NCBI GenBank assembly: GCA_964473105.1
Contig: CAYYNQ010000016.1
Coordinates: forward strand, 1 to 51,261
DNA: 51,261 bases
Origin: CAYYNQ01 sp964473105
Lineage (GTDB): Bacteria > Sumerlaeota > Sumerlaeia > MVZB01
Reading direction: 5' to 3'
This document shows, piece after piece, positions 6,673 through 14,994 of this stretch. The notes beneath the pieces were generated by a model. It was given only the letters and a program-made list of their open reading frames with translations, had not been told where the DNA came from and did no database searches. Made by a program: the position numbers and the translations under genes. Numbering within the stretch: the stretch's first letter is position 1; each line of letters opens with the position of its first letter.

Positions 6673-7965
6673 TCAGGCCCTGCCGATGCTGTAGTATTCA
6701 AATCCAAACTGTTTCATGCGTGTTGGCTCGTAGATGTTTCTTCCGTCGTAAATGACCGTCCCGGCCATGGCGTCCCTGATCTTTTCCAAGTTGAGGAACT
6801 TGAACTCGTTCCACTCCGTCACGATAACCAGGGCATCAACCCCCTGTGCCGCCGCATACGCGCCATCCACGGTCTCCAGTTCGGGGATGATCTCTTTGGC
6901 TTCATCCATCGCAACCGGGTCGTAGGCCTTCACCCTTGCGCCCCGCTCCAGCAGGTAGCGGAGGATCTCCAGGCTCTTTGCTTCTCGGAGGTCGTCGGTG
7001 TTCGGCTTGAATGCAAGGCCGAGAACCCCAATTTCCCGTCCCTCCAGAGACACGAACCGTTCCTCGATCTTGTTACAGAACCTGCCGATCCGGTCATCAT
7101 TGACCTGAACCACCGCACGCAGGATCTTATTATCTACATCGAACTTTTGGGAGGTGTGGATTAGCGATAACGTGTCTTTCGGGAAACAGGATCCGCCATA
7201 ACCCAGCCCGGCCTGCAGAAAGGCCGGACCGATCCGCTTGTCATAACCCATTCCCTTGGCGACCTGGACAACATCGGCATCCACCTGTTCACAGAGGTTT
7301 GCAATGTTGTTAATAAAGGAGATTTTTGTTGCAAGGAAGGCATTGGAGGCATATTTGATCATCTCGGCGCTGGCAACATCCGTAATCAGCATGGGACATT
7401 CGAGGCCTGCATATAAATCAAGAAGTTTCAGTGCTACAGATCGTTTTGGGGCGCCGATTACGATGCGGTCCGGGACCAGGGTGTCCTGAATGGCCGATCC
7501 CTCACGCAGAAACTCGGGGTTGGATACCACATCGAAGTCCAATTTCTGCCTCAGGTTCTTCTGGATGACGTTACGGACAAAAAGGCCCGTCCCGACCGGA
7601 ACGGTCGATTTATTGACGATGACCCGATAGGAATTCATGGCCCGGGCAATCTCTGAGGCGGCGCCCTCAACCTGGCTCAAATCGGTAGACCCGTCATCGC
7701 TTGGCGGTGTGCCGACTGCGATGAAGATGACTTCGCTGGCATCAACGGCATCCCGGATGTTCCCCGTAAACGAGAGGCGTTCATCCTGGATATTCCTTTC
7801 CAGCATTTCCTGCAGGCCGGGTTCGTAGATCGTCGGGGTTCCCCCGCTCAGCTTTTCCACCTTTGCGGGGTCTTTATCGACACAGATCACGTCGTTTCCG
7901 AGGTCGGCAAAGACCACCCCCGTGACAAGACCGACGTAACCGGTTCCGATGACGGCAACATTCAT
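6673..7965 (-). CDS. ugd: UDP-glucose 6-dehydrogenase
   Basis: It oxidises UDP-glucose twice with NAD+ to UDP-glucuronate, a precursor of surface polysaccharides. Starting at MNVAVIGTGYVGLV gives 430 residues. This start is chosen because GGAG sits eight bases before it; an upstream in-frame ATG would add eight unrelated residues. The NAD-binding GTGYVG motif is at residues 7-12, the central region has NPEFLREGSA, and the catalytic Cys260 lies in GYGGSCFPKD. The C-terminal UDP-binding domain has GLAFKPNTDDLREAKS and ends in YYSIGRA. Everything expected is present and the length is normal. It is followed directly by a truncated pilT-like frame. No glycosyltransferase cluster is adjacent. Confidence 0.95.
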   Translation of the reverse strand: MNVAVIGTGYVGLVTGVVFADLGNDVICVDKDPAKVEKLSGGTPTIYEPGLQEMLERNIQDERLSFTGNIRDAVDASEVIFIAVGTPPSDDGSTDLSQVEGAASEIARAMNSYRVIVNKSTVPVGTGLFVRNVIQKNLRQKLDFDVVSNPEFLREGSAIQDTLVPDRIVIGAPKRSVALKLLDLYAGLECPMLITDVASAEMIKYASNAFLATKISFINNIANLCEQVDADVVQVAKGMGYDKRIGPAFLQAGLGYGGSCFPKDTLSLIHTSQKFDVDNKILRAVVQVNDDRIGRFCNKIEERFVSLEGREIGVLGLAFKPNTDDLREAKSLEILRYLLERGARVKAYDPVAMDEAKEIIPELETVDGAYAAAQGVDALVIVTEWNEFKFLNLEKIRDAMAGTVIYDGRNIYEPTRMKQFGFEYYSIGRA

Positions 7966-8150
7966 GATCATGCTCCATGTGTGATTCAAGGCATTCCGGT
8001 ATCTGTTTATTCAGGTCAAAAACAGACCGATTCTCATCGTAAGTTGAGCAGTTTTAAGCTTGCAGGTCAAGCCCCAGTTTCCGCAATTCCATGGCATATC
8101 CAGCCCCCCTCTGTTTTTACGGGTGGGTTTAACCGGCATGCAAATCCTGG

Positions 8151-9293
8151 TCACATCGTATCGGGTTCTTCAAGGACTGTCAGGAGCCGGCGTGCGAGGT
8201 GAGTGGCGAAGACCTCATGGGCATCCGTGTTGTAGTGAGGTCTGTCCTTCTCCGAGACCGACCATGCTTCGTGGGCGGTCCGGCCGGGATATCCGGACTT
8301 CAATGAGCCCAGCATATCTTCAGTCAGGTCGATCCATTCGAGATTCACATCTTCGCAGATTTTTGCGATGCCGCTGCGTATCCAGTCACTGGCCGCGGCA
8401 TTCCGTTTCAGGATTTCAAGGCCCCCCAGGCCGGGCATGAAAACAAGAACGGGTCTGGCACCGTATTGACCGGCGGTGCGGACGAAATCGCGGATCGCGT
8501 CAAGGTTGGCCACGGGATGATCGCGGTAGGCCCTTTCAACAACCTCGGATTTGAGGTCAAAATCCGTGCTGATGAACATCAGCCAGCGCCAGAGGACGGA
8601 ATAATCCATCAGCCTGCGGTTCAGTCTTGTCCGCTTGCCCAGGAAATGCTCGATATAATCCGCTTCCCAGAGGCAGTTCCATTGCAGCCTGTATTGCCCG
8701 TTTTTACCGAAGGTGTTCCGTCCCCACATCCCTATCAGGTCCTGGCCGTAGTATGCCATCAGCCAAAGGTCGGGCCTGACCCGTTGTGCGAGCTCGGCTG
8801 CGTGGGCCGTCTGCTGCCAGGTATTATGACCAATGACCCCGCCGTTCATGACCGTGAAACGACGGGGGCTGTCATCCAGGATGTCCAGTTTTTGTTGCAA
8901 CTGCTTGGGCCAGGTCTTTGAAAGGTCCCTGATCCCGACGCCTTCGGTCTGGCTACAGCCGATTGCCAGTATTTTCACTGAATCGCCCGATTCCGTTTTG
9001 CTGGGTTCAGGGTCATGCATCCCATATGAATTTGTCATGAAGAGGTTGGTGTGAATTCCGTCCTTGTGTTTTCTCTCGACAGGAGGGTAGGCCGGGGCCT
9101 GATGATAGCCACACGCATCGGAGGTGACGAAGAAACCGTCCGGATATGTTGCCATATACGGGAACTTGACGGGAAAGATGATCCGGATCGCGATCTCGGC
9201 GATCAGGATCGCGGTCACTAGCCCGGCCGAGACCGCGCCGGTTCGAAAAAGGACGGCGCTTTCCTTCATCATGCGTGTTTTGGCGGAGTTCAT
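8151..9293 (-). CDS. Membrane-anchored SGNH/GDSL-hydrolase-like protein
   Basis: The 380-residue protein has one N-terminal membrane span (about residues 15-40, GAVSAGLVTAILIAEIAIRI) and a large outer domain. SGNH blocks can be traced: ILAIGCSQTEG (Ser114 in the block I position), GGVIGHNTWQQ (Gly and Asn of blocks II/III) and, near the end, HYNTDAHEVFA (block V His). Such proteins often act as esterases or acetyltransferases on cell-surface polysaccharides. The substrate is unknown. It lies 42 bases downstream of the CARF-HEPN gene on the same strand and could share its transcript, but no functional link is evident. The ribosome site is weak. Confidence 0.7.
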   Translation of the reverse strand: MNSAKTRMMKESAVLFRTGAVSAGLVTAILIAEIAIRIIFPVKFPYMATYPDGFFVTSDACGYHQAPAYPPVERKHKDGIHTNLFMTNSYGMHDPEPSKTESGDSVKILAIGCSQTEGVGIRDLSKTWPKQLQQKLDILDDSPRRFTVMNGGVIGHNTWQQTAHAAELAQRVRPDLWLMAYYGQDLIGMWGRNTFGKNGQYRLQWNCLWEADYIEHFLGKRTRLNRRLMDYSVLWRWLMFISTDFDLKSEVVERAYRDHPVANLDAIRDFVRTAGQYGARPVLVFMPGLGGLEILKRNAAASDWIRSGIAKICEDVNLEWIDLTEDMLGSLKSGYPGRTAHEAWSVSEKDRPHYNTDAHEVFATHLARRLLTVLEEPDTM

Positions 9294-9335
9294 GAAGCGG
9301 GACAGGCCGGTTTCGGTGAATCTTGATTCATATGA

Positions 9336-10592
9336 TCATTCCTCGTGTCGGTTGGGCACCCAGGGATAATCCAGCTGACGAGCGAGGTCACGGAAGTCGG
9401 GAATCTCGATCCTGAACAATTCGGACAGGGAGTGCAGGTGTTCTGCCAGATTCTCCGGCCTGTCCGGTTGCATGCCGTGGGCAAGTATGGACATTGAACG
9501 GGCCTGGATGAAATGATCAAGTTCCCTGTTTTCATGATAGGCCCGCCCGATGGGCGCCTCAAGGATGTTGAGGAGATCAAATGCCTTCCTCAGCCCGATC
9601 TTGACAACACCATCATCGATGGATCGCAGTGCCTCGAATGAGACCCGGTCGCGCGGGGGGATTCTTCGTGTATCGACCTGGTTCGTGTCGATTCCGTAAT
9701 CGCGTCCCAGGATCCACTGCGCAAACATTTCCAAGGCCCGGTACATGCGGCTTACGGCATCGGATATTCTGCCAAGGTCAACACGACGGTGGGCGTTGTT
9801 CAGGACATCGGCTATGGTGTATGGCCCGGGTTGTCCCCGCCTCAATTCCCCGATCAGATTCTTAACCGCCTCGAACCGTCGGTCGGGAAGGCGGAAGGAC
9901 TTCAGGTCTTCGTGGACGAACTGGACCGTGGCATAAAGGTCGCGGAATCTCACGGGGTCGAAGTTGTCCCAAGCCTCGTATGCGAGTGACAGCCGCTTTA
10001 ATGACCTGAAAAGCTCGTGGTCCTGCCTTGTCAAAAGTTCGGTGTCGAGACGCTCAAGGGTATCGTGTGCCGTCCGGAAATGACCCTCAAGCATCATCCT
10101 GCGTCCCCGGAGAAGTTCCTGATATGAGAACACGGCGCCGGGCCGTGTCGAGAGGATTCGGTGCCTGGGCATGCGGTTCCCCTCGCCGATGGCGTTCATT
10201 CCCGTGATATACCTCAATTCATGGATCCGGTTGTAAACGGCGCTCAATACCGTCCCTGAGCCCATGACCTTGGTCCCGGCGGTATAATTGATCGCGATTT
10301 GCTCAGAGTTGTATCCCTTCATGGCCAGGCGTCGTATCAGCAGGTTGATCTTCAGGAAAATCTCATCGAGGTTGGTGGCATTTTCAAGCTCGACAATTTC
10401 AGACCGGCCTTGATCCAGCCCGGTCCGCCCGATCATCCGCCGAGCATTCGGGAGACTTTGGGTCGATGCAATCAGCGCAAGATACTCGGGCTCGACAGCC
10501 CGCAAATCCAGGATCAGCGCGTCAAGTACATCGCCGCCCTGGTCACCCGGGAGACCGATCGTCATGATTAATGCTTTAGCCTGGGGTTCCAT
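9336..10592 (-). CDS. CARF-HEPN ribonuclease, CRISPR-associated TIGR02710-like, orphan
   Basis: The 418-residue protein has a Rossmann-like N-terminal domain (ALIMTIGLPGDQGGDVLDAL) with the ligand-site segment INYTAGTKVMGSG (residues 101-113), matching the (T/G)GTK motif of CARF domains that bind cyclic oligoadenylates. The helical C-terminal half has SRMYRALEMFAQWIL (about 281-295) and an HEPN active site RSMSILAH (Arg365-x6-His372), the R-x4-6-H catalytic pair of Csm6/Csx1-type RNases. This architecture is that of the TIGR02710 family. In type III CRISPR systems such proteins cut RNA when cyclic oligoadenylate signals infection. No CRISPR array, cas10 or other cas gene lies within the ~9 kb to the left or ~40 kb to the right visible here. 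The canonical second Gly of the CARF motif is Ala. The ribosome site is weak; a second Met at residue 10 is possible. Confidence 0.8.
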   Translation of the reverse strand: MEPQAKALIMTIGLPGDQGGDVLDALILDLRAVEPEYLALIASTQSLPNARRMIGRTGLDQGRSEIVELENATNLDEIFLKINLLIRRLAMKGYNSEQIAINYTAGTKVMGSGTVLSAVYNRIHELRYITGMNAIGEGNRMPRHRILSTRPGAVFSYQELLRGRRMMLEGHFRTAHDTLERLDTELLTRQDHELFRSLKRLSLAYEAWDNFDPVRFRDLYATVQFVHEDLKSFRLPDRRFEAVKNLIGELRRGQPGPYTIADVLNNAHRRVDLGRISDAVSRMYRALEMFAQWILGRDYGIDTNQVDTRRIPPRDRVSFEALRSIDDGVVKIGLRKAFDLLNILEAPIGRAYHENRELDHFIQARSMSILAHGMQPDRPENLAEHLHSLSELFRIEIPDFRDLARQLDYPWVPNRHEE

Positions 10593-10842
10593 GGTTTATC
10601 CAGTCAGGCTGACCCTCGCGTGTTTCGGTTGATGGCGATTGGAATTTGCCGGACCCGTTTCGTTTCCGGGGCAGACATGTTGGGATTCATCGGGATTAAA
10701 ATCAAGCCGAATCACGGGGATGGTTCGCGATTACGGAATGGATTTAATGATTGATGACACCTGTCAGGATATGATTTTATGGAGGTTAGTTCCAAATGTC
10801 TGGCATGACGACACGAAATGATGATGAAAGATGAGGTGAAGA

Positions 10843-11748
10843 ATGAAGATCGCCTTTCTCGGCATGGGGATCATGGGGTCATCCATGGCAGCAAACTGCC
10901 TCAAGGCAGGGCATGAGCTGACTGTTTTCAACCGGACTCCCTCAAAATGCGAACCGTTGGCTGCGATGGGAGCGACCGTGGCCTCAACGCCCTCGGAAGC
11001 TTCCCGGGGCTGCGAGGCGGTCCTGATGTGTGTCTCGGACACCCCGGATGTGGAGGCTGTAATCTTCGGGCCCGATGGAGTGGTCGAGGGTATCGGGGGC
11101 GGGTCATCCGGTGAAGTGGACCGGCCTGTGCTTGTCGTCGATCATTCAACGATCTCAGCCACGAGTACGGAAGAATTTTCCGGGAGGCTGGAGGAATCGG
11201 CCAACGCGTTGCTACTGGATGCCCCGGTCAGCGGTGGTGACAAGGGTGCCCGGGAGGGGACCCTGTCGATCATGTGTGGGGGATCCGAAGCGGCTTTTGA
11301 AAGGGCACAGCCTCTGCTCGAGGCGATGGGGAGGAACATTGTCCATGTCGGGACAAGGAGTGGCGATGGACAGCGCACCAAGATGATCAATCAACTTCTC
11401 TGTGCGGTGAATTGCGTGGCAACAACCGAGGCCATGCGTTTGGGGGAACACATGGGTATTGACATGCAGAAGGTTCTCCAGGCCGTCACCCAGGGGGCGG
11501 GTGGATCGTGGTCGCTGAGTAACCTGGGCCCAAGATTTCTTGAGCGTGACTTTGAGCCGGGGTTTCGCCTGAAACACCTGATGAAGGATGTGGAGTTCTG
11601 CCTTGAGGCCATCCATGGCCCGGGCCCATCGGGGAAACAGCCTGAATTTCCCGGCTTAAACCTTGCCCACTCCATCATTGTTCAATCCGTCGAGGCCGGA
11701 AACGGGGATGACAACATCCACGGCATGGCCAAAATCTATCCGGGCTGA
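10843..11748 (+). CDS. NAD(P)-dependent 3-hydroxyisobutyrate dehydrogenase-family oxidoreductase
   Basis: The 301-residue protein has the dinucleotide-binding GMGIMG motif (residues 7-12), the substrate-site DAPVSGGDKGAREGT (126-140) and the catalytic Lys180 in GDGQRTKMINQLL. These are all hallmarks of beta-hydroxyacid dehydrogenases (3-hydroxyisobutyrate, tartronate semialdehyde, glyoxylate and succinic semialdehyde reductases). NRTPSK after the second beta strand suggests NADP preference, which is inference. A good GAGGTG ribosome site precedes the ATG. The next gene starts five bases after its stop, so the two are probably co-transcribed. The exact substrate cannot be chosen from sequence. 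Confidence 0.88.
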   Translation: MKIAFLGMGIMGSSMAANCLKAGHELTVFNRTPSKCEPLAAMGATVASTPSEASRGCEAVLMCVSDTPDVEAVIFGPDGVVEGIGGGSSGEVDRPVLVVDHSTISATSTEEFSGRLEESANALLLDAPVSGGDKGAREGTLSIMCGGSEAAFERAQPLLEAMGRNIVHVGTRSGDGQRTKMINQLLCAVNCVATTEAMRLGEHMGIDMQKVLQAVTQGAGGSWSLSNLGPRFLERDFEPGFRLKHLMKDVEFCLEAIHGPGPSGKQPEFPGLNLAHSIIVQSVEAGNGDDNIHGMAKIYPG

Positions 11749-11753
11749 CCATC

Positions 11754-12944
11754 ATGACGGTTCAAAGCCAGCTCCAGCTGAATCTGGTTGATCCGGCACC
11801 GGGTCGACGTGTCCGCAGCGATGTGATCCTGGGCGGGCGGTTGACGATTCTTACCCCCAAGGGACTTCAGGGGGGATACCGGATGCTCCTTGAATCCGCC
11901 ACCGGGGTAAAGGCCGGGCATATCCTGACCGTGAGTTGCCCGACCCCGATCCCCGCGCTTGGACTGGCCCTGTTGAAACCCGAGTCAACAATCACTTGCT
12001 TTCACCACGATCTCTATCATACGGACATTTCCCGTCGCCTAGCTGAAAAGCACGGCATGGATTCGGTCAGACATCAATGCGATTCGACGCTCGCGGGTCT
12101 GCTGCGACCTCCGGATCTGGTCATCTCCTACAACTCTGCAGGAAGCGAGAAGGGCATCACTTTGGAGTGGTTTCGCCAGGCGCTGCTCCACCTGGCTCCG
12201 GGGGGCAGGCTCCTGGTGGCGACCCCAAACAAGACGGACCGCTGGATCCGGAAACAAATCCAAACGATTTTCGGCGATGTCTCCATCCTCGAGCATTCGC
12301 GACACGGAAATGTCTACTGCGGAAAAAAAGGGAAACTCGCGGACAGCGACAGGGAGAACCTCGAGGCGAAAAGCTTTTATGTGAGGCAGGTCGAGGTTGT
12401 ACATTACTCACGGAAACTGGTTTTCGACACATGTTACGGGGTGCCTAATGGCGAGGCCCTAGACGAGGGAAGCCGTGCGTTGCTTGAGACCATGAAACCG
12501 GAAAAACCCCTGGCGCGGATGCTTGACCTGGGCTGTGGATGGGGCGGGGCGTCGATTCTCGCGGCCCAGATTCATGGGGCGGGCCAGATGACCCTGATCG
12601 AGTCAGGTGCCCGGGCGATCTTGATGGCCCGGCGTAATGTCGAACGGCACGGATTGTCAGGCTGCACGTCCTTCAGGCATGAAGCCAACTGCGAGAGTAT
12701 CCTAGATTCAGGGGGTGAGGAGGGGCTTTATGATGCGGTCATTTCGAACCCGCCCCACGCAGCTGATCGCCGTATTGCGGACCTGTTCGTTCGCGCCTCA
12801 TACAAGGCGCTGAAGACCGGCGGGCAGGCGTGGATGGTCTGCAAGGCGGATTCGGGGTTGCATGAGAAAATTTCTGCCGTCTACGGCCGGGTCGATGTCC
12901 TGTTACGCCGCGGTTGCAGGGTATACACGGCCACGAAGAAATGA
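11754..12944 (+). CDS. RsmC/RlmG-like class I SAM methyltransferase
   Basis: The 396-residue protein has two Rossmann-like halves, as in the RsmC/RlmG rRNA (guanine-N2) methyltransferases. The N-terminal half is degenerate, lacking a proper SAM-binding glycine loop. The C-terminal half has motif I LDLGCGWGGAS (residues 257-267), acidic motif LIES (281-284) and catalytic NPPHA (332-336, the NPP[FYH] motif of amino-group methyltransferases). FDTCYGVPNGEALDEGSRAL matches the family's pre-motif-I loop (LFSxDxLDxGTRLL type). It probably methylates a guanine of rRNA. It sits just downstream of the hydroxyacid dehydrogenase gene with almost no gap. Confidence 0.8.
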   Translation: MTVQSQLQLNLVDPAPGRRVRSDVILGGRLTILTPKGLQGGYRMLLESATGVKAGHILTVSCPTPIPALGLALLKPESTITCFHHDLYHTDISRRLAEKHGMDSVRHQCDSTLAGLLRPPDLVISYNSAGSEKGITLEWFRQALLHLAPGGRLLVATPNKTDRWIRKQIQTIFGDVSILEHSRHGNVYCGKKGKLADSDRENLEAKSFYVRQVEVVHYSRKLVFDTCYGVPNGEALDEGSRALLETMKPEKPLARMLDLGCGWGGASILAAQIHGAGQMTLIESGARAILMARRNVERHGLSGCTSFRHEANCESILDSGGEEGLYDAVISNPPHAADRRIADLFVRASYKALKTGGQAWMVCKADSGLHEKISAVYGRVDVLLRRGCRVYTATKK

Positions 12945-13006
12945 AGGGGAAGACGCGTGTCTTTAACCGGGTGGTCTTGGCCCGACCGGTTCGGGGGCGA
13001 CGCGGA

Positions 13007-14812
13007 TTACTCCATGAATTCGATGAGTTTTTTTCGGCGGCTTGGGTGGCGTAGCTTGTTCAGGGCCTTGGTCTCTATCTGCCGGACCCTTTCACGGGTC
13101 ACGTTGAAGATAGTGCCGACCTCCTCTAGCGTGCGGGGGAAGTCGTTCCCGCCGATGCCGAAACGCAGTCGCAGGACCTTTTCCTCCCGATCGGTGAGCG
13201 TGTGAAGGACCTTCTCGATTTTTTCCTGCATCAGCCGGTAGGCTGTCGCCATGACGGGGCTCGTTGCATCCTGATCCTCGATGAAATCGCCGAAATGGCT
13301 GTCGCCATCCTCACCGATCGGCGTCTCAAGGCTGATCGGCTGCTGCGCAATCTTGAACACCCGGCGGATCTTGTCGACAGGCATTTCCATCTTGACCGCG
13401 ATTTCCTCGGGGGTGGGTTCACGGCCGTACTCCTGCACCAGGAACCGGCTGACGCGACTCAGCTTGTTGATCGTTTCAATCATGTGGACCGGGATCCGGA
13501 TTGTCCGTGCCTGGTCGGCGATGGCACGGGTGACGGCCTGACGAATCCACCATGTCGCATAGGTCGAGAACTTGTAGCCCCGTTGGTATTCGAACTTGTC
13601 GACCGCACGCATCAGGCCGATATTGCCCTCCTGGATCAGGTCGAGAAACTGCAGTCCGCGGTTTGTATATTTCTTGGCGATCGAGACGACAAGGCGCAGG
13701 TTGGCCTCGACGACCTGCATCTTCGCCTCGTGGGCCTCCTTTTCCCCGACATTGATCTCACGGATGGTCTCCCGTAGTTCCTCATAGCTGTTGCCTACCT
13801 CCTTCTCCATGCGCTTGATCATTTTCTGCGCGTTGCGGACCTGCTTGTCCATCCGGATGAAATCGTCGAGCTTGAAACCATACTTCTTGTCGAGGGAACG
13901 CGCCTCGGGGGAATTCCGCTTGGTCCGCTTCACGATCCGGCGCAGTTCCTCCTCGCTGAGGGCAGTCTTGAGGATGACCGACCGGATCTCGTGGTTTGCA
14001 TTGTCTATGCGGATGAAAACCGCACGGATTTTCGCGGCGATCTGCTCGATGATGTTGTAGTTGAGATCGATCCCGAGCAGCTTGTTGTAAATCTTTTCGC
14101 GGTTCTCAACCACCCGTGCCTCGATGGGTTCCGGGTCCTCGCCCGTGAAGGAGACATCGTCGATCCGATCAAGGTCGAGATCAATCCTTTCATAGAGCGA
14201 GTTGACCTCGTCCAACTGGCTGCATGTCTTGGTGATGACCTTGTTTTTCTCGTCGAGGTTGGTCTCGTCGATGTTGGCCCGCAGCAGGTCGTTGAGGTTG
14301 ATCTGAAGGTTCTCGACCCGGTAGCGAATTTGCCGGATTTCATCGGCTGTTACCGATGCCTGGGCGATCGCCTTGGTGATCATGTGCCGACCATGCTCGA
14401 TCTGCTTGGCCAGTGTCACCTCCTCTTCCCGGGTCAGCAGGGGAACCTTGCCCATTTCCATGAGGTAAAGCCGAACGGGGTCATCGATCTTGGCTTCCTC
14501 TGCGTCGGCGGACTGCTGGTCATCGCGTAGCCTGCCGGAATTGCCCCTGCCTTCGGGTGTTGAATTCTTGCCATTGTCCCGCTCGGTCTTGCCTGCGGAA
14601 TCATCGTGTACGCTCACCTTCATCGAGGCCAGCTTTTCGAACATTTCCTCCAGTTCGGCGGTGGTGTGATTCGGAGGCAGCAGTTCGGAAATTTCGCCGA
14701 AGGTTAGGTTTTTCTTCTTCCTGCCCAACTCGATGATTTTTTCAAACTGCATGGCCTTGGCAACTTTTTTTGCGGCCGGCATGGCCTTGGCAACTTTTTT
14801 TGTGGCCGGCAT
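13007..14812 (-). CDS. rpoD: RNA polymerase primary sigma factor RpoD
   Basis: The 601-residue sigma-70 factor directs RNA polymerase to housekeeping promoters. Region 1.2 is at ~109-140 (DDPVRLYLMEMGKVPLLTRE) and a long non-conserved acidic/charged insert follows. Region 2 contains LDLIQEGNIGLMRAVDKFEY and YKFSTYATWWIRQAVTRA (promoter -10 recognition and melting). Region 3 contains PVHMIETINKL. Region 4 (TLEEVGTIFNVTRERVRQIE) recognises the -35 element. The start at MPATKKVAKA is supported by an AAGGTGG ribosome site. The first 20 residues are two Lys/Ala-rich 10-residue repeats not usual in the family. It follows dnaG on the same strand, the classic arrangement of the macromolecular synthesis operon, but rpsU is missing and a possible terminator separates the two. 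Confidence 0.97.
   Translation of the reverse strand: MPATKKVAKAMPAAKKVAKAMQFEKIIELGRKKKNLTFGEISELLPPNHTTAELEEMFEKLASMKVSVHDDSAGKTERDNGKNSTPEGRGNSGRLRDDQQSADAEEAKIDDPVRLYLMEMGKVPLLTREEEVTLAKQIEHGRHMITKAIAQASVTADEIRQIRYRVENLQINLNDLLRANIDETNLDEKNKVITKTCSQLDEVNSLYERIDLDLDRIDDVSFTGEDPEPIEARVVENREKIYNKLLGIDLNYNIIEQIAAKIRAVFIRIDNANHEIRSVILKTALSEEELRRIVKRTKRNSPEARSLDKKYGFKLDDFIRMDKQVRNAQKMIKRMEKEVGNSYEELRETIREINVGEKEAHEAKMQVVEANLRLVVSIAKKYTNRGLQFLDLIQEGNIGLMRAVDKFEYQRGYKFSTYATWWIRQAVTRAIADQARTIRIPVHMIETINKLSRVSRFLVQEYGREPTPEEIAVKMEMPVDKIRRVFKIAQQPISLETPIGEDGDSHFGDFIEDQDATSPVMATAYRLMQEKIEKVLHTLTDREEKVLRLRFGIGGNDFPRTLEEVGTIFNVTRERVRQIETKALNKLRHPSRRKKLIEFME
14751..14810 (-). repeat. 30-bp tandem duplication at the start of rpoD
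   Basis: Two 30-base units (14751-14780 and 14781-14810) differ by one base, each containing a run of seven T on the plus strand. In frame they encode MP-A-(T/A)-KKVAKA twice at the very N-terminus of RpoD. The length keeps the frame open, so the duplication adds a basic 10-residue block rather than breaking the gene. Confidence 0.9.
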
Positions 14813-14936
14813 GGAAGTTCCACCTTTTCAGGGTTCTGACAGATTCCAACACTGGGTGTTAAACAGGATGGGGTCGGGCAATGCCCTCAGGATACAGAGA
14901 TAGTCAATGTATCATTTTCTGGTGTTGACTCCAACC

Positions 14937-14985
14937 AAAAAAACCCCCATCCGACGATTCCTGCCATGCAGCAGGCCCGGGATGG
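14937..14985 (-). terminator. Possible intrinsic terminator between dnaG and rpoD
   Basis: Read on the minus strand just past the dnaG stop, CCATCC and GGATGG (14980-14985 and 14947-14952) can pair around a loop that itself forms CCTGC/GCAGG. GGG and seven T follow. The outer stem is only six base pairs, so this may be a weak terminator or attenuator that lets part of the transcript continue into rpoD. Confidence 0.4.
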
Positions 14986-14994
14986 ATTCCACCC

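Noticed and set aside
10639..10821. 60-codon frame between the CARF-HEPN gene and the dehydrogenase
   Set aside because: No ribosome site, no hydrophobic or domain pattern; it is probably the promoter region of the two divergent genes.
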